Shown one piece after another: positions 23,513 to 35,519 of a DNA stretch of 64,000 nt. The translations under genes were made by a program, and so were the position numbers. This DNA is from Desmodesmus armatus (taxonomy: Eukaryota > Chlorophyta > Chlorophyceae > Sphaeropleales > Scenedesmaceae), in contig VIIQ02000669.1 in the NCBI GenBank assembly GCA_007449985.2, positions 310,001-374,000 of the forward strand, read 5' to 3'. The notes under the pieces were generated by a model, which had not been told where the DNA came from, did no database searches, and saw only the letters and a program-made list of their open reading frames with translations. Every line of letters starts with the position of its first letter. The first letter of the stretch is position 1.

Positions 23513-25589
23513 ATGTTGCGTCTGGTGTGTCGTGATCAGTTGTCCAAGCTTTTTTGTGCATTCTATCGGCTTCGCCTCGAGCCTCAAAGCTTCAGCACAT
23601 CAACAGACACAACTGACATACTATCACAGCAACAGACAAAGCGGCCTAAACAGCGGCGGACAAGGCCAGCACCCCAGCGACAGCAGCAGCAGCAGCATCA
23701 ACAGCCAGCGCACCCACAGTCCAGCCAGCAGGAGCAAGGAGATCAAGCGCAGCGCACTGTCATTGTAGCTGTGATCGGACTTCCTAACGCTGGCAAGTCC
23801 ACTCTTACAAACAGATTGATCGGCCATAAGATCAGTGGGGTGTCATCTAAGCGCAACACGACTGTGGACCCCCAGCTGGGCAGCTTCAATGTTGGCACCA
23901 CGCAGGTAAACAGCAGCTGGAAAGCATTCTCATGTCATGTATGCTGGTTTTGAAACGCAGAACCAACCGTCTGGCAAGTGGTGTACTGGTATCCAGCATG
24001 TCTTGAGTGTCAGCTTCACCATGCCAAACCAAACCAAACGTCTGGCTTGCGGAATGCAGCTTGAAGCACAGACAGGTTCTGCCTTGAGTACCTACTGATG
24101 TAAGCTCGGGTGGTGCCTGCGCAGGTGCTGCTGTATGACACACCAGGCTTGGTTGACGAGCCCGGCCAGGGCAACCCAGCAGAGCGGCTGCGCAATGCCT
24201 GGAGCACAGCAGCCATGGCAGACCAGCTGTTGCTTATTGTGGACGCAGACCGGCAGGTGAGCAGGTACTGGTATCTGTAGCAAGTACATCAAGTCAAGGT
24301 CATGTCACAGTGGATGTGAAGGGCTTGGCCGGTGGGACACACAATGGCAGCTGTGGGCTGCCAGCTGGCATTCCTGTAATAGGCTGTTGCTTGTGTGGCG
24401 TGATCCCCGCACAAATAGTATTTGGAAACCTCTGGGCACCAGCAGTGTGCCTCAGGCTGTCCAGCATCCGTGCATCCACACGTGCTGATGGTCCCCATGA
24501 CTTGGTGCACCCCCTGACGTGCCCTACCCTGCTCTGCTGTCTGCGCGCATGGTGTGACAGTTCCGGCTGCAGGAGCAGTCCTTGCTGAGGCTGGTGTCCC
24601 AGGTGTCAGCAGGGCCCCCTCAGGCCATGGCAACAAACTGGCAGCAGCCCCCAGCCATCCTGTTCCTCAACAAGCAGGACAAGCTGGCACTCAACATACG
24701 CGCAACAGTGCTGCAGCACCTGCGGCAGCAGCTGTGTGGCATGATGGGGTTTCAATCTGTGTTTGAGGGTGCAGCAATGAGAGGGGAAGGCGTGGACGCG
24801 CTGAAGAGCTACTTGGTCAAACAGGTGTGTATTGGACAGGGAGCTCCAGTGTGATTGCCACACTAAATCCTCTTTTCTGGCCAGAAAGCCAAGCAGAGAG
24901 AGAAACCAGTCGCCCCAGCTGCTGCCTTTCACATACTGGCTGTGCAAGTGACCACCTGGATTGGCTCAAAAGAATGGCACACTGAGAACACTGCACCGCA
25001 AGTCTTCCCGTCGTGCGGTCAGCTGTAGCCAGTGCCTACATGTGTCTGTCCACATGCTTCCTGTGCACCCACACACACTTTGTTTGTGTCATCATGCTGC
25101 ATTCAGGCCCAGCCTGGATCCTGGCTGATGCCTGCTGGTCAGTCCCATGCAGCCACCCCCGGCGAGCTTGCTGTTGAGTTGGTGCGTGAGAAGCTGTACC
25201 GGCGGCTCAACCAGGAGCTGCCCTACAGGCTCACAGTCACACAGGAGGCTGTGGCCCCACTCAAAATCAGACCACCAGTCCCCGCTGAATCAGGCACAGC
25301 AGCAACTTCAGCAGTGGATGCACCTCTTGAGGCAGTAGCAGTATTGCCAGCAGCACCAGCAAAGACAGCAACAGTACAAGCAGCAGCGGTGGCAGCAGCG
25401 CAAGGTAGTGCTGAAGGGTTGTATATCCGCATTCGTGTGGATGTGGCCAGCAAGATGATCAAGTCGATAGTAGTGGGTAAGGGTGGGGGAGTGATTCAGA
25501 AGTATGTTGCAGAGCCAACTCAGGCTGAGCTGGCCCGCATACTGAAGCGGCCTGTGAAACTTGTGGTGGGGGTCAAGATTGTGGGCTGA
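23513..25589 (+). CDS. ERA: ERA-family GTPase with KH domain, probably mitochondrial
   Basis: Four exons, 23513-23905, 24125-24255, 24561-24824 and 25109-25589, give 422 residues. The GTPase motifs are in order: G1 GLPNAGKST, switch SSKRNTTVDP, G3 DTPGLVDEPG and G4 NKQD. The C-terminal half has the ERA linker ELVREKLYRRLNQELPYRLTV and a KH core VVGKGGGVIQKYV. ERA proteins bind small-subunit rRNA and help assemble the small ribosomal subunit. The first 30 residues (LRLVCRDQLSKLFCAFYRLR) are basic and lack acidic clusters up to about residue 20, resembling a mitochondrial presequence; a plastid location is possible. An Ala/Pro/Thr-rich insert of about 50 residues interrupts the KH region before EGLYIRIRVDV. 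The gene starts 154 bases after the RPGRIP1L-like stop, in the same orientation. Confidence 0.9.
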
Positions 25590-26541
25590 GTGCTGACGTG
25601 GCTAATATGTTGTGAACATGTCCCTGGCTCATCCTGACATGCATGAATTGCTGCACTGTCATGCTTGATTAGGCATGTCCGGCTGTGATTTGTTTGGCCC
25701 TGAACATATCATGCCTTATCTGTGGCCTACTGTGCAGGGCGCCCTCGCTCACATGTTGCAAGCCACTGCAGGAGCGGTCACTGTATTTGTCATGGTTGAC
25801 AGGACACATGCGGCCTGAACGTTCTGAAGAAGCCCCATCCTAGTGATGCTTGACCAACCAACCTCAACTTGATTGTTTACAGCTATTACCCAACTCAACT
25901 TGACAATTCTACAACTCTCACCAACTCAACTTGCCCATTCCTTGCCAATAGTTCGAAAGCACCAAGCTGTTTGCACAACCTGTGGAGCAAAAGCGGGGGC
26001 CTTTGCTGACAGCAGCAACCAGGGAGCAAGTCCACCTGAATGGGTTCCAATTCATGTGTCTGTGCCTGGCACATACGCATGGGGCGGAAAAGCTCGTGAC
26101 CACCTTCATATCCCCCATGCGGTTTCTCCATCTATGCCCCTGCTGGCTGCACACACCAGCATCACACAACCAAAAGGGCACTGCACACACACCCACAGCC
26201 AAAGCCAACTAGCAAACAACCCTGCTTTTGAAAAATGGCCCCCAGGGGCACAACAAACTGCGTGCCAATGCCCACACGTATACAACGTGAAAGCACCCGG
26301 GTACAGTGCAGCACAGCATGTGCAATGCAGGGGATAAAGCAGACCTAGCTACAGCATCGTCCCAACACAAGGCAACACTTGGGCGGAACGGCTGAATGTC
26401 AAGCAGACAGGGAACTGCAGCCTGCCCACGGACCAGGCTCATGCCCAGGCCCTACCCAAACAGCTGGTGCACAATGTTCAAGCAATCTGCTTTTGCAGAT
26501 GCCAACAGCTCAAGAGCATAGAGATGGGTGCGGCGTAGTGA

Positions 26542-29359
26542 CTAAAGGAGCCTGGGTCCTGCTGGGGAGCTCAGCTGCTGCAAAACTGCTGCAAGAGTGC
26601 CTTGCAGTGCCCCAACCTCCTGCCGCAGCTGCGCCATCTCGCCCTGCTGCTGCTGCAGTTGCTGCTGCTGGGCCATTCCCACAGCCTGCTGCTGCTCAAG
26701 CTGCTGCTGCTGGGCCGTCACCACATCCTGCTGATGCTGCAGCTGCCGCTGCTGGGCTGTCACCACAGCCTGCTGCTGCTCAAGCTGCTGCTGCTGTGCC
26801 TTCACAACAGCCACCAGCGCTTGCGGATAAGCTGTGAGTGACAGTTGGTCCATGACTGCCTGCTGGAAGGCCTTGGGCAGCTGCTGGAACAGAGTGGTGG
26901 TGCCGTCCTCAGCAGCCTGCAACAGCAAGCCAGTGTTTGGGGACGGACAAAGCGTGACATGCAGACAAGGCGGCAGCAATGGCAGCATTGGCAGAGCAGC
27001 ACACACATGCATAGCCACACATCTTTTCAAACAAGAACTTCTTCCCAGCAGTCAAGCAAATACAGCCACGGTTGCCGGCTTGCTTTCCACACAACAGGTA
27101 GCACAGGCAACAGTGCCACTGCAACAGTGCACTGCAACAGTTCTGTAACAAGCGTGGCACCATAGCGTTGCTGCACATCTGCACTATGCTGACGCACCAG
27201 GTGAGCGAAGTGTGTGTTAACAAGAATTGCATCTGGCTCATATCAGGGCAACATGTGACACCCCCACCCCCAGCATGTGACACCCCAACCCCCAGCTCTT
27301 ACCTGCTCACTGTTAGCCTTGAATGACAAGACTTCACGGTAGCCAGGACCCGACCCTTGGAATACACGCACATACAAACTCTCAAGCTGCTGCAGACTGC
27401 TGAGTTTGTTTACGCCTGTCAGGGTCGACCCCATGTCGCTGGAACCAACCTCCAGGCTGTGCAGCTGCGTGAGACGACCCAATTTGTACCACTCCGCACG
27501 CTTCAATTCCACGCGGCCCGCATAGAGTGTCAGGCTGGTCAGGTGCTGCAGCGGTTGCCAGCTTGCCAACATGCTGGCCAAGTCCACATCGCGCTCAAAC
27601 GTATCTTCAGTATAGTGCGGAAAGGAGATGCATGCCAGGTTGGGGCAGCATGCAGCCACAAGGGAAGCTTCGCGGCTAGCTGGTATCAGCCCCAAGTTGG
27701 CACGCAGCTCTGTTAGCTGTGACAGCTGCCGGTCAGCGGCAAACATGTGCTGGCATGCTGCAGCAGGGAGGCTGGCCTGGCTGATGTCCAACACCCGCAG
27801 CTGCAGGGATGCTGTCACTGCCGCAGTCTGCTGTACATCTGCCTGCAACACTGCTGCACCTAGCGTAGGCAGCACCAGGTGGGTCAGCGAGTGAGAGCCG
27901 CCAGCACCCACAGCGTGCCAGGCCCCTCCAGCATACCATACCCGTAGGTGAAGCTGACGCTTTTGAGTGACGTCAGTGTGGCCAGCAGGTCCAGACTGAC
28001 TGCCCCTGAGCGCATAACCAGCAGCTGCAGGCCTGTCAGCGCACACAGGCCTGGCGCTGTGCTGACAGCCAGCGCTTTGCTGTGCGTGTGGATGCGCCTC
28101 GAGTGGATGTACACGCGCCTGAGGGACTGGGGCAGCTGCTGGAAGCTGGCGAGGGTAAAGCTGCCGTGCCCCAGGGTCAGCTCCTGCAGCCGAGGGAGGC
28201 TGCTCACGTGCTGCAACACATCATCATGTGCAACCTCCCCAGTCAGCCGCAAAGACACCAACTCTTGCAGCTGTGGCAGCGCCTGCTGCAGCTGGGTGCG
28301 GAGGTGGGAGGTGACTGCAGCTGGGACGCTGCAGTTGGGTTCAAAGCCGACCGTGAGGGTCTGCAGCTGTGTCAGGGCTGACAGCCCCCGCACCTTCACC
28401 TCGCAGCTCCCCAACTGCAGTGCAGTCAGAGCTGTGGCTGCAGACAACTCCAAAGGCAGGCGTGGGGCAGCACTGCTGCCTTCGCCCCTGGCAGGGGCGG
28501 CCTCTGCCCCTTCTGCCCCAGCCCCTGCTACTCCCAGCTTGCTGCTGTCCCTGCTGGCCTGTGCTGCTGTGATGGCCAGGCCATAGCAGTTCAAGCACTC
28601 CAGGCCTGGCAGCCGTTCGAGGCTGGGGAGCTGCAGCACGGGCACCGGCTGCATGATAGGTGCAGAGGCATGAAGCTGGGTGATGCCAGGATTACTGTTG
28701 GCTGCCAGCCAGGCTGAGAGGCTGTCAAACTGCTCTGGCCATGTGGCATCTTCAGCCCCATCGTCTACTCATTGTCTGACTCATCCCCTGAGCCTTCCTC
28801 TGGTACTGTCAGGCTGATTGTATATGTGCCCTGCACTGCTGCTGTGCGCCATGCTGTTGCAACCAGTGCTGCACTGCCCAGGCGCTCTGCGCGATCCAGC
28901 ACTGCCAGGATGCGTGCCAGCAGCTGCACCGGCAGCTGGGAGATGGTGGTGGCCTGTGTTCAACACAGCAGATTGGCACAGCAAGACAGGGTCACACAGT
29001 CCAGACAGCGTAATCGTCCAGGAACAGTCCACTCAGAGATGCACACCGTGAGGGAGAGGGGGCTGGTGCCAAAAAGTGACAATGGCAGGGTTGATACCCC
29101 GTCTAGCTGCGCCTGGCTTACTGAAGCATTGAACATCATGAATAGCATAGTTAGGAGCAGGCTCGTATCGCAGAGGCGACTATGGTCAGTTTATCAAGGG
29201 GGGGGGGGTCATGGCTGATCACATGAACAGCTGCTGCAGCAACAGATCACACGAGCTTTGTAGACCGTGTTGATCCAGCACAAGCCCCTATCGTACTTTG
29301 TGGCAATGGTAATTCACGCTCGTGCTGGAACGAAAAGCGGGATTTACCTGTCCTCTCAT
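26542..29359 (-). pseudogene. F-box/LRR paralogue 1, decayed
   Basis: Unit 1 of the array. Coding remnants: 29359-29348 (MRGQ), 28953 down to about 27303 (F-box and LRRs), and 26916-26542 (coiled-coil tail, the longest of the four). Two breaks are seen by comparison with the intact paralogue. In the acidic linker after the F-box, a TAG at 28765-28767 interrupts the frame and the downstream frame (WPEQFDSLSAWLAANS) is shifted. A 1-bp deletion at 27888/27889 then breaks the LRR region between VLAALT and SLTHLVLP. The tail exon itself is open: DGTTTLFQQLPKA followed by several AQQQQLEQQQ-type units. Sequencing error cannot be excluded for single-base lesions. Confidence 0.7.
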
Positions 29360-30976
29360 TGAGACGTCCAGATCGTTGGTGATGTCGTGGATGCTTAGCT
29401 GCAGTATCAACGGCTGAGAATGTACTTGATACCGTGTCCTTGGTGCGCTCCTTCAACCTGCTCAGCATTGGTACAACTGGCGAAGATCGGCTTGTCCAAG
29501 GTAACAGGGGGGGACCTGAACCCCAATAGGACCGGCAGTGGCTAGATCTAGCCACTAGGAAGGCAGAGTGGCTAGAACAGTGGCTAGAAACAACATTAGT
29601 GTACACAATTGAAAGACTTGCAGTGAGGAACTTCGGTTCAGCAGGAAAAAGTAGTGTCTCATAACGCACTGAAGCAGCCTGGCATGCTTGCAAACACGTG
29701 ATATCATCTAGTGATGAGGGTCGTGGGCTGAGTGCTGGTGTGGACTGGCATGTGATGTGAACCGGCTGCTGAGTTTACATACGCATGCAGTGCAGATCTT
29801 CCACGCTTGGGTTGCTTGGTCCTGCACATATCATGCCCTCGACTGTGCATGAGCGCTGTCTTTTTGCAGCAGCTGTACCTGGGGAGCAAGCACAGGGGCC
29901 TTTGCTGACAGCAGCACCAGGCAGCATGTCCACCTGAGTTCCATATTGTTCTGTGCCTGGCACACACGCTTGGGGCGGCAAAGCTCGTGAACACCTCCAA
30001 CACAGCGCCGGGGCGTACCCTGCATGCTATCATGTCCCCTGTGCCCTGCTTGCTGCACAAGCTGGCATCACACCACCACAAGGGCACTGCACACAGGCAC
30101 ACAGCCAATGCCAACTAGCAGTCCCCATGAACAGGCCCCAGGGGGCACAACACACTGCTCACACATGCTCACCTGGTTACAGGGGGGAGCACCCAGGTAA
30201 TACAGTGCAGGACAGTATGTGCGATGCAGGCGACAAAACATGTTGCAAGCATGTTTGTCAACACCCAAGGGGTATGCCCACATCTACACAGCCACAGCCG
30301 ACGGCAGCAGCCCCCCTGACACCGGGCCCACGGGCAAAATACACTGCCAGCCCATGCTGTACAAGGAGCAGGGACCCAGGACACCTTCCGCAGTGGCTCA
30401 ACACATGCCTCTTCGTCCAACAGCAATTCTGAAGGGGAAACGCTCCCCTGACAGACAGATAGACAACTGCAGCTAGCATGATGCTATGGTATTACCATTC
30501 AGCTCACACGTCAAGGCCTGATCCAAACAGCTGGTGCAGGCTGCGCAAGTAAGCTGCCGCCGAATGCCAACAACAGCGCAGCATATAGAAGGATACTGCT
30601 GGCAACAAAGAAGGCTTGGGTCCTGGATGGCAATCGATGTTACTTGTTTGCGCGACGCACATATGCATGTGATGGGAAAGCTCGTAAAAAAACTTCTACA
30701 CCAGCATCAGGGCATACCGTGCCCACACAATCATCCAGCGTCTGTGCCCCTGCTGGCTTCACAAGCTGCATCAAGCCACCCGAAGGGCACACAGCCAAAG
30801 CCAACTAGCAGCAGCCCGCTCAAAAACACAACTGGCATAGAGCTCAGGTTCACCCCCAGGCCTGACACAAACAGTGGCAGCTTGCCTACAGCTGCTTAGT
30901 GGCAGCTTGCCTACAAAGGTGCAGGCAAGCTGCCACTAAATGCCAACAAAATAATAGTACATGATGTTGCTGGTGA

Positions 30977-33577
30977 CTAAGAGGGCCTGGGTCCTGCTTG
31001 GGAGCTCAGCTGCTGCAGCACAGCCGCAAGACTGGCCTGCAGCCCCCCAACCTCCTGCCGCAGCTGCGCAATCTCACCCTGCTGCTGCTCCAGCTGCTGC
31101 TGCTGTGCCTGCACCACAAGCTCCATAGCTACTGGGACGTTGCTGAGTGAAACTTGCTCCAGGACTGCCTGTAGGACAGCCTTGGGCAGCTGCTGGGCAA
31201 GTGTAGTAGTGCCGTCCTCAGCAACCTGGGGCAGCGACACAATGGTGTGGGGACAGTAGGCAGGTGTCGCGTGCAGATGAACAGAGATAGCAGTCACAAC
31301 AGCAGTATGTGACATAAGCATCAGCATCCAAACAGATGCCTTGCTGCAGCTGTCAGGCGTGAGCAACCATGCATTGCCTGCACCAGAAGTAGCGCCAATC
31401 AACGATGTGCTGACACAATGACGTTGCTGCGTATCTTCATTATGCGGATTCACCAAGTGCAGCTATCGCACTCATTCAGGCTAAATCAGGCCACCAAGAC
31501 CTAGCTGGGCTCAAGGCGGCACACAAACCCACAGTCACCAGCTCTCACCTGCTTACTGTCCAACTTGAGAGCAAAGTGGTGCGGTGCGGAACGCCGACCG
31601 GGCCCTGTGCTGCGTCTTCCTGAAGAGGGGCACTCATAAGTGCAGAAGACATCAAGACTCGTCAGCTTCTGGAGACTGCTGAGTTGCAATGCATCTGTTA
31701 GCCATCCCAGATCCGAGGAGGAGTCTTTAAAGCAGACCTCCAGCTCTTGCAGCTGTGTGAGGCGCCCCAAAGCGCACCACGCCTGAGGCTTCATCTTCTC
31801 CTCCCCTGCCTTGAGTGTGAGGCTGGTCAGGTGCTGCAGCGGCTGCCAGGCTGTCAGCATGCTGGCCAACGCCACCCTACCACTACCCCCAACTGCAACT
31901 ACGCCACCCCCACCAGCGTGGAAGGGGAAGGCCCTACGCTGCTTGGAGAAGGAGATGGACGCCAGGTTGGGGCAGCAGGCAGCCACACGGGAGGCCTCAC
32001 GGCCATCTGGGATCAGGTCCAAACTGGCACACAGCTCGGTCAGCTGTGACAGCTCCCGACCAGCGGCAAAGAGGTGCTGGCATGCGGCAGCAGGGAGGCT
32101 GGTCTTGCTGATGTCCAGGCACACCAGCTGCGACGATGCTGTCACTGCTGCCCTATCCGCATCAGACGGCACTACTGCTGCTACCAGGCGAGGCAGCACC
32201 AGCTTTGTGAGCTGGGTCAGTGCTGTCAGCACAGACAGGGTGCCAGGCCCCTCAAGGTCAGCGTCCTCTATGTCCAAGGACTCAAGTGATGTCAGTGAGA
32301 CCAGCAGGTCCAAACTGACTGCCCCTGAGTACACCACCAAGTGCTGCAGGCCTGTCAGCGCACACAGGCCCGGCGCTGTGCTGACAGTGAGCTTCTTGCT
32401 GGTGGTGCTGCTGCGTGCCCAGTCGACGGACATGCTGGTGAGGGACTGCGGCAGCTGATGGAAGCTGGCTGCAGTGAACATGCCATCCACCAGCACCAGC
32501 TCCTGCAGCCGAGGGAGGCTGCTCAAATGCTGCAAAACATCGTCATGTGCACCCACGCCAGCCAGGTGCAGGGACGTCAGCGCCTACAGCTGTGGCAGCG
32601 CCTGTTGCAGCTGGGTGCTGAAGTTGATCGTGACTGCAGCTGGGAGGTTGCAGGGGAGTGGGGCGCCGAGCGCGAGGCTCTGCAGCCATGTGAGGGCCGG
32701 CAGCCCCTGCACCTTCACCCTGCAGCTTTTGAGGTGCAGTGATGTCAAAGCTGTGGCTGGGAAAGCTCCAGAGGCAGAAGTGGGGCAGCAGGGGCAGCAG
32801 GGGCTGCTGCTTCTGTCCCCGCTGCCCCTGCCTCACCGCGAGCCTGTGCTGCTGTGACGGTCAGGCCATAGCATGTCAAGCACTCTAGGTCTGGCAGCCG
32901 TTGCAGGCTGGGGAGCTGCAGCACTGGCAACCGCTCCCCGTCGGGAGCTACGGCAACAAGCTTGGTGATCCCAGCATGACTGTGGGCTGCAAGCCAAGCT
33001 GAGAGGCTGTCAACCCGCTCTGGCCATGTGACAACACCAGGCTCTGGCTCATCTGATGACTCATCGTCTGACTCATCCCCTGAGCCCTCCTCTGGTGCTA
33101 TCAGCCTGACGGTGTCTGTGCCCAGCACTGCTGCTGTGCGCCATGCTGTGGCAACCAGTGCTGCACTGCCCAGGCGCTCTGCGGGCTTCAGCACTGCCAG
33201 GATGTGTGCCAGCAGCTGCACCGGCAGATCGGAGATGGTGATGACCTGTGCTCAGCACAGCAGGTTGGTACAGCAAAATACAGCCGCAGTGCAGACGTCT
33301 GTCAACAGCGTGATCGTCAAGCATGCCGGCAGGTGTTGGTCCCACGTCTTCTAGCTAACCCTGCTACGTACAGCATCACCATTGCAAAAATGTACGACGG
33401 CAACGTACATGGTCAGCAACAACAGCAGGCCACCACCTGGACGGGCTACTTGTACATGAACAGCAGCAAGAAATCAGCAGGATGATGCCGCTGTGCTCTG
33501 CCCGACCACTCCTGCATCTTAGTTGGTCATTGTATGCTTGGGCTAGCAGCAAAAGCTGAATGTACCTGTCCTCCCAT
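30977..33577 (-). pseudogene. F-box/LRR paralogue 2, decayed
   Basis: Unit 2 of the array. Parts: 33577-33566 (MGGQ), 33245-31549 (F-box and LRRs) and 31225-30977 (short coiled-coil tail, DGTTTLAQQLPKAVLQ). The F-box reads DLPVQLLAHILAVLKPAERL. Compared with units 3 and 4, one base is missing at 32758/32759, which shifts the frame just after LPLELS. Some 170 bases further, CAG (Gln) has become TAG at 32584-32586 (PQLQALTSL in the others). After that the frame is open to the splice site and retains typical repeats such as LPRLQELVLVDGMF and LTSLTLKAGE. Tail and splice sites are still intact, suggesting recent decay. Confidence 0.7.
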
Positions 33578-33638
33578 TGAGCGTTCCAGTCCAGCTTCCA
33601 GATCGTGATGATGTCGCGAATGCTTCGCTGCAGTAGTA

Positions 33639-33800
33639 CCCCGGCCCCTGCCTGCTGCTGCTGCAGCTGCTGCACCCCGGCCCCTGCCTGCTGCTGCTGC
33701 AGCTGCTGCACCCCGGCCCCTGCCTGCTGCTGCTGCAGCTGCTGCACCCCGCCCCTGCCTGCTGCTGCTGCTGCAGCTGCTGCACCCCGGCCCCTGCCTG
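33639..33800. repeat. 36-bp minisatellite upstream of paralogue 2
   Basis: About four and a half copies of a 36-bp unit (accccggcccctgcctgctg followed by CTG/CAG triplets). The minus strand is open in all frames, one of which reads QQLQQQQAGAGV per unit. It begins 62 bases upstream of the paralogue 2 start codon, in the 5' leader or promoter, and has no counterpart in unit 1. Confidence 0.85.
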
Positions 33801-34381
33801 CTGCCACTGATGCTGGTGTACCTTGACGGACGTTGGCTTTTCTGGACCTTTGCCCGCGACCCATGCCTGCTGGCTCCTGCACAGCACGCAGGCAGCACAG
33901 GCTCTTTTGCACAACACAGGCAGCCTTTTGGCCTTATATCGGGGCTGCTAAGGGTGACATCTCGTGAAATGGGCTGTCAGAGCCACATGTGCTAGCTACC
34001 TGGTCTGGCTTGGCCTGGCCTGGCCCTTGCTGGCGGTTCAGCTGATCTTCCAGAGCAGCAGATCACCAGACCAGCTTGCATCACGTCGCAACAGCCTTCA
34101 GGGCTTACCGTAAGATCACGCATATGTTGAGCTGTGGAAAGAATAACTGACGCCGTCCGCCACGCCCCTGCTGTGCTGCGGCCAACGCAGAAGTGAATCA
34201 CTTGTGCGTTGAAGTGATGATGTGCAGATGGTTGCTGGCTGCCTGCACCCAGCGACTACAGGTAAAACCCAACGTCCAGAACTGATGCGGATACCGTATA
34301 GATTATGCTGACCTCGTTTTAGGCCGTTCAGTAAGGTCCACGTTCGACCGTTCCGAACGTTTGAGCGACAAAGCTCACGAT

Positions 34382-34410
34382 CACGACAAAGCTTCTGCAA
34401 CGGGTGATAA
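34382..34410. mobile_element. Isolated terminal repeat of the MITE family
   Basis: This stretch (cacgacaaagcttctgcaac followed by gggtgataa) is nearly identical to the ends of the element at 43793-44273. No matching opposite end is found nearby. It lies at the right border of about 775 bp that unit 2 has and unit 1 lacks, so it may be the remaining end of a decayed relative. Confidence 0.5.
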
Positions 34411-35519
34411 CTGCTGATAATGCACTTGATAACCTGTATTTGGTGCTCTATTGTGACCTGCTCTGCAATAGTCCAGCTGGTAGACACAGATTGGTCCTGT
34501 GCAAGGTGACCTCAGGATCTGAACCCGAGATGCTGTTTGGCAGTGGCTGAGACCGAACTCAACTAAAAAAACCATTCATACGTACATTTTAGACATCTCG
34601 AAGGCATTGCAGTGACTGTACTTTGTTGCAGCAGCAACGTTGTGTCCCACTGGCACGACATGCCCTACTGCACGTGGCATACTGAAGCAGCCTGACAAGC
34701 CGCTTGTCTGGCAGTGTGTACACGTGTTGGTGATAAATGTTGTATGATGCACTCAAATGTGCATGGTTGCTGTCTCCACAGCAGCCCTCATCGTCATTGT
34801 GTTGGTTTCAACAGATTGCATGGGCAGAGACCAAACAATGCTGTGCACACTTGCAACTTCAAGGCACAAATCTCAGCCAACAACTTGTTGACAACTCAAC
34901 AGCACCAAGCAGCAATTCATCTGTACCACCTGTGGGACAACCACAGTGGCCACGCTGTGTACACGCTGACGGCAGCACCATGAAGCATGCCCACCTGGAT
35001 GACCACACAACATGCTCGCCTGTGCCTGGCACAGACACATGGGACGGGAACGACCACAACAGCCTCAACATCACCAGAGCAAATCATGCTCAACCGATCG
35101 TTCACCGGCTGTGCATTTGCCCAGATCCACCAGCGGGCACCAGACCACCACAAGGGCACTGCACACATTCACAGCCAAAGTCAACTAGCAGCAGCTCTCC
35201 CCTCCCCCCATGCGTGCTGACCGCAGCCGACACACCACAAGGCCACTGCACACAGCCAGAAAGATCAAGCAAAGGCATCCAAGTACAAAGCAGCGCGGCG
35301 TGTGCCATACATCTGCCAAGCACACCCTGGCACAATGCCCTCCAAGAAATTGCACAACATGACACAACTTCAGGGTCCAACACTGTACTGACAGGTAGAG
35401 AAGCGCAACTTGCACAAACCTCAGGCTCATGCGCAGGCCTGACCTGAACAGTGATGCACACTCACTCTGATCATGACTGCCAACAAAAACACACACGCAG
35501 ACAAGGCAGCTGCTGATGG
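34411..35519. other. Spacer between array units 2 and 3
   Basis: About 1.1 kb between the upstream region of unit 2 and the end of unit 3. It holds the conserved 3' flank of unit 3 (similar to 25960-26110 and 29870-29990) and, at 34426-34550, a segment similar to 29411-29540 upstream of unit 1. The plus-strand frame 34737-35447 is open for 236 codons but shows no recognisable protein and is poorly matched in the other flanks. Confidence 0.4.

Noticed and set aside
26602..26841. Plus-strand Leu-rich frame opposite the coiled-coil tail of paralogue 1
   Set aside because: It is the antisense shadow of Gln codons (CAG read as CTG); the minus strand has conserved ends and splice sites.
33639..33912. 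Minus-strand frames with QQLQQQQAGAGV or Ala/Arg/Gly repeats as a protein
   Set aside because: All frames are open because the minisatellite lacks stops. The array-wide conserved start lies downstream, so this is more likely leader or promoter.
34737..35447. 236-codon plus-strand frame in the spacer between units 2 and 3
   Set aside because: The matching flanks of other units do not keep the frame, and the product has no recognisable domain.
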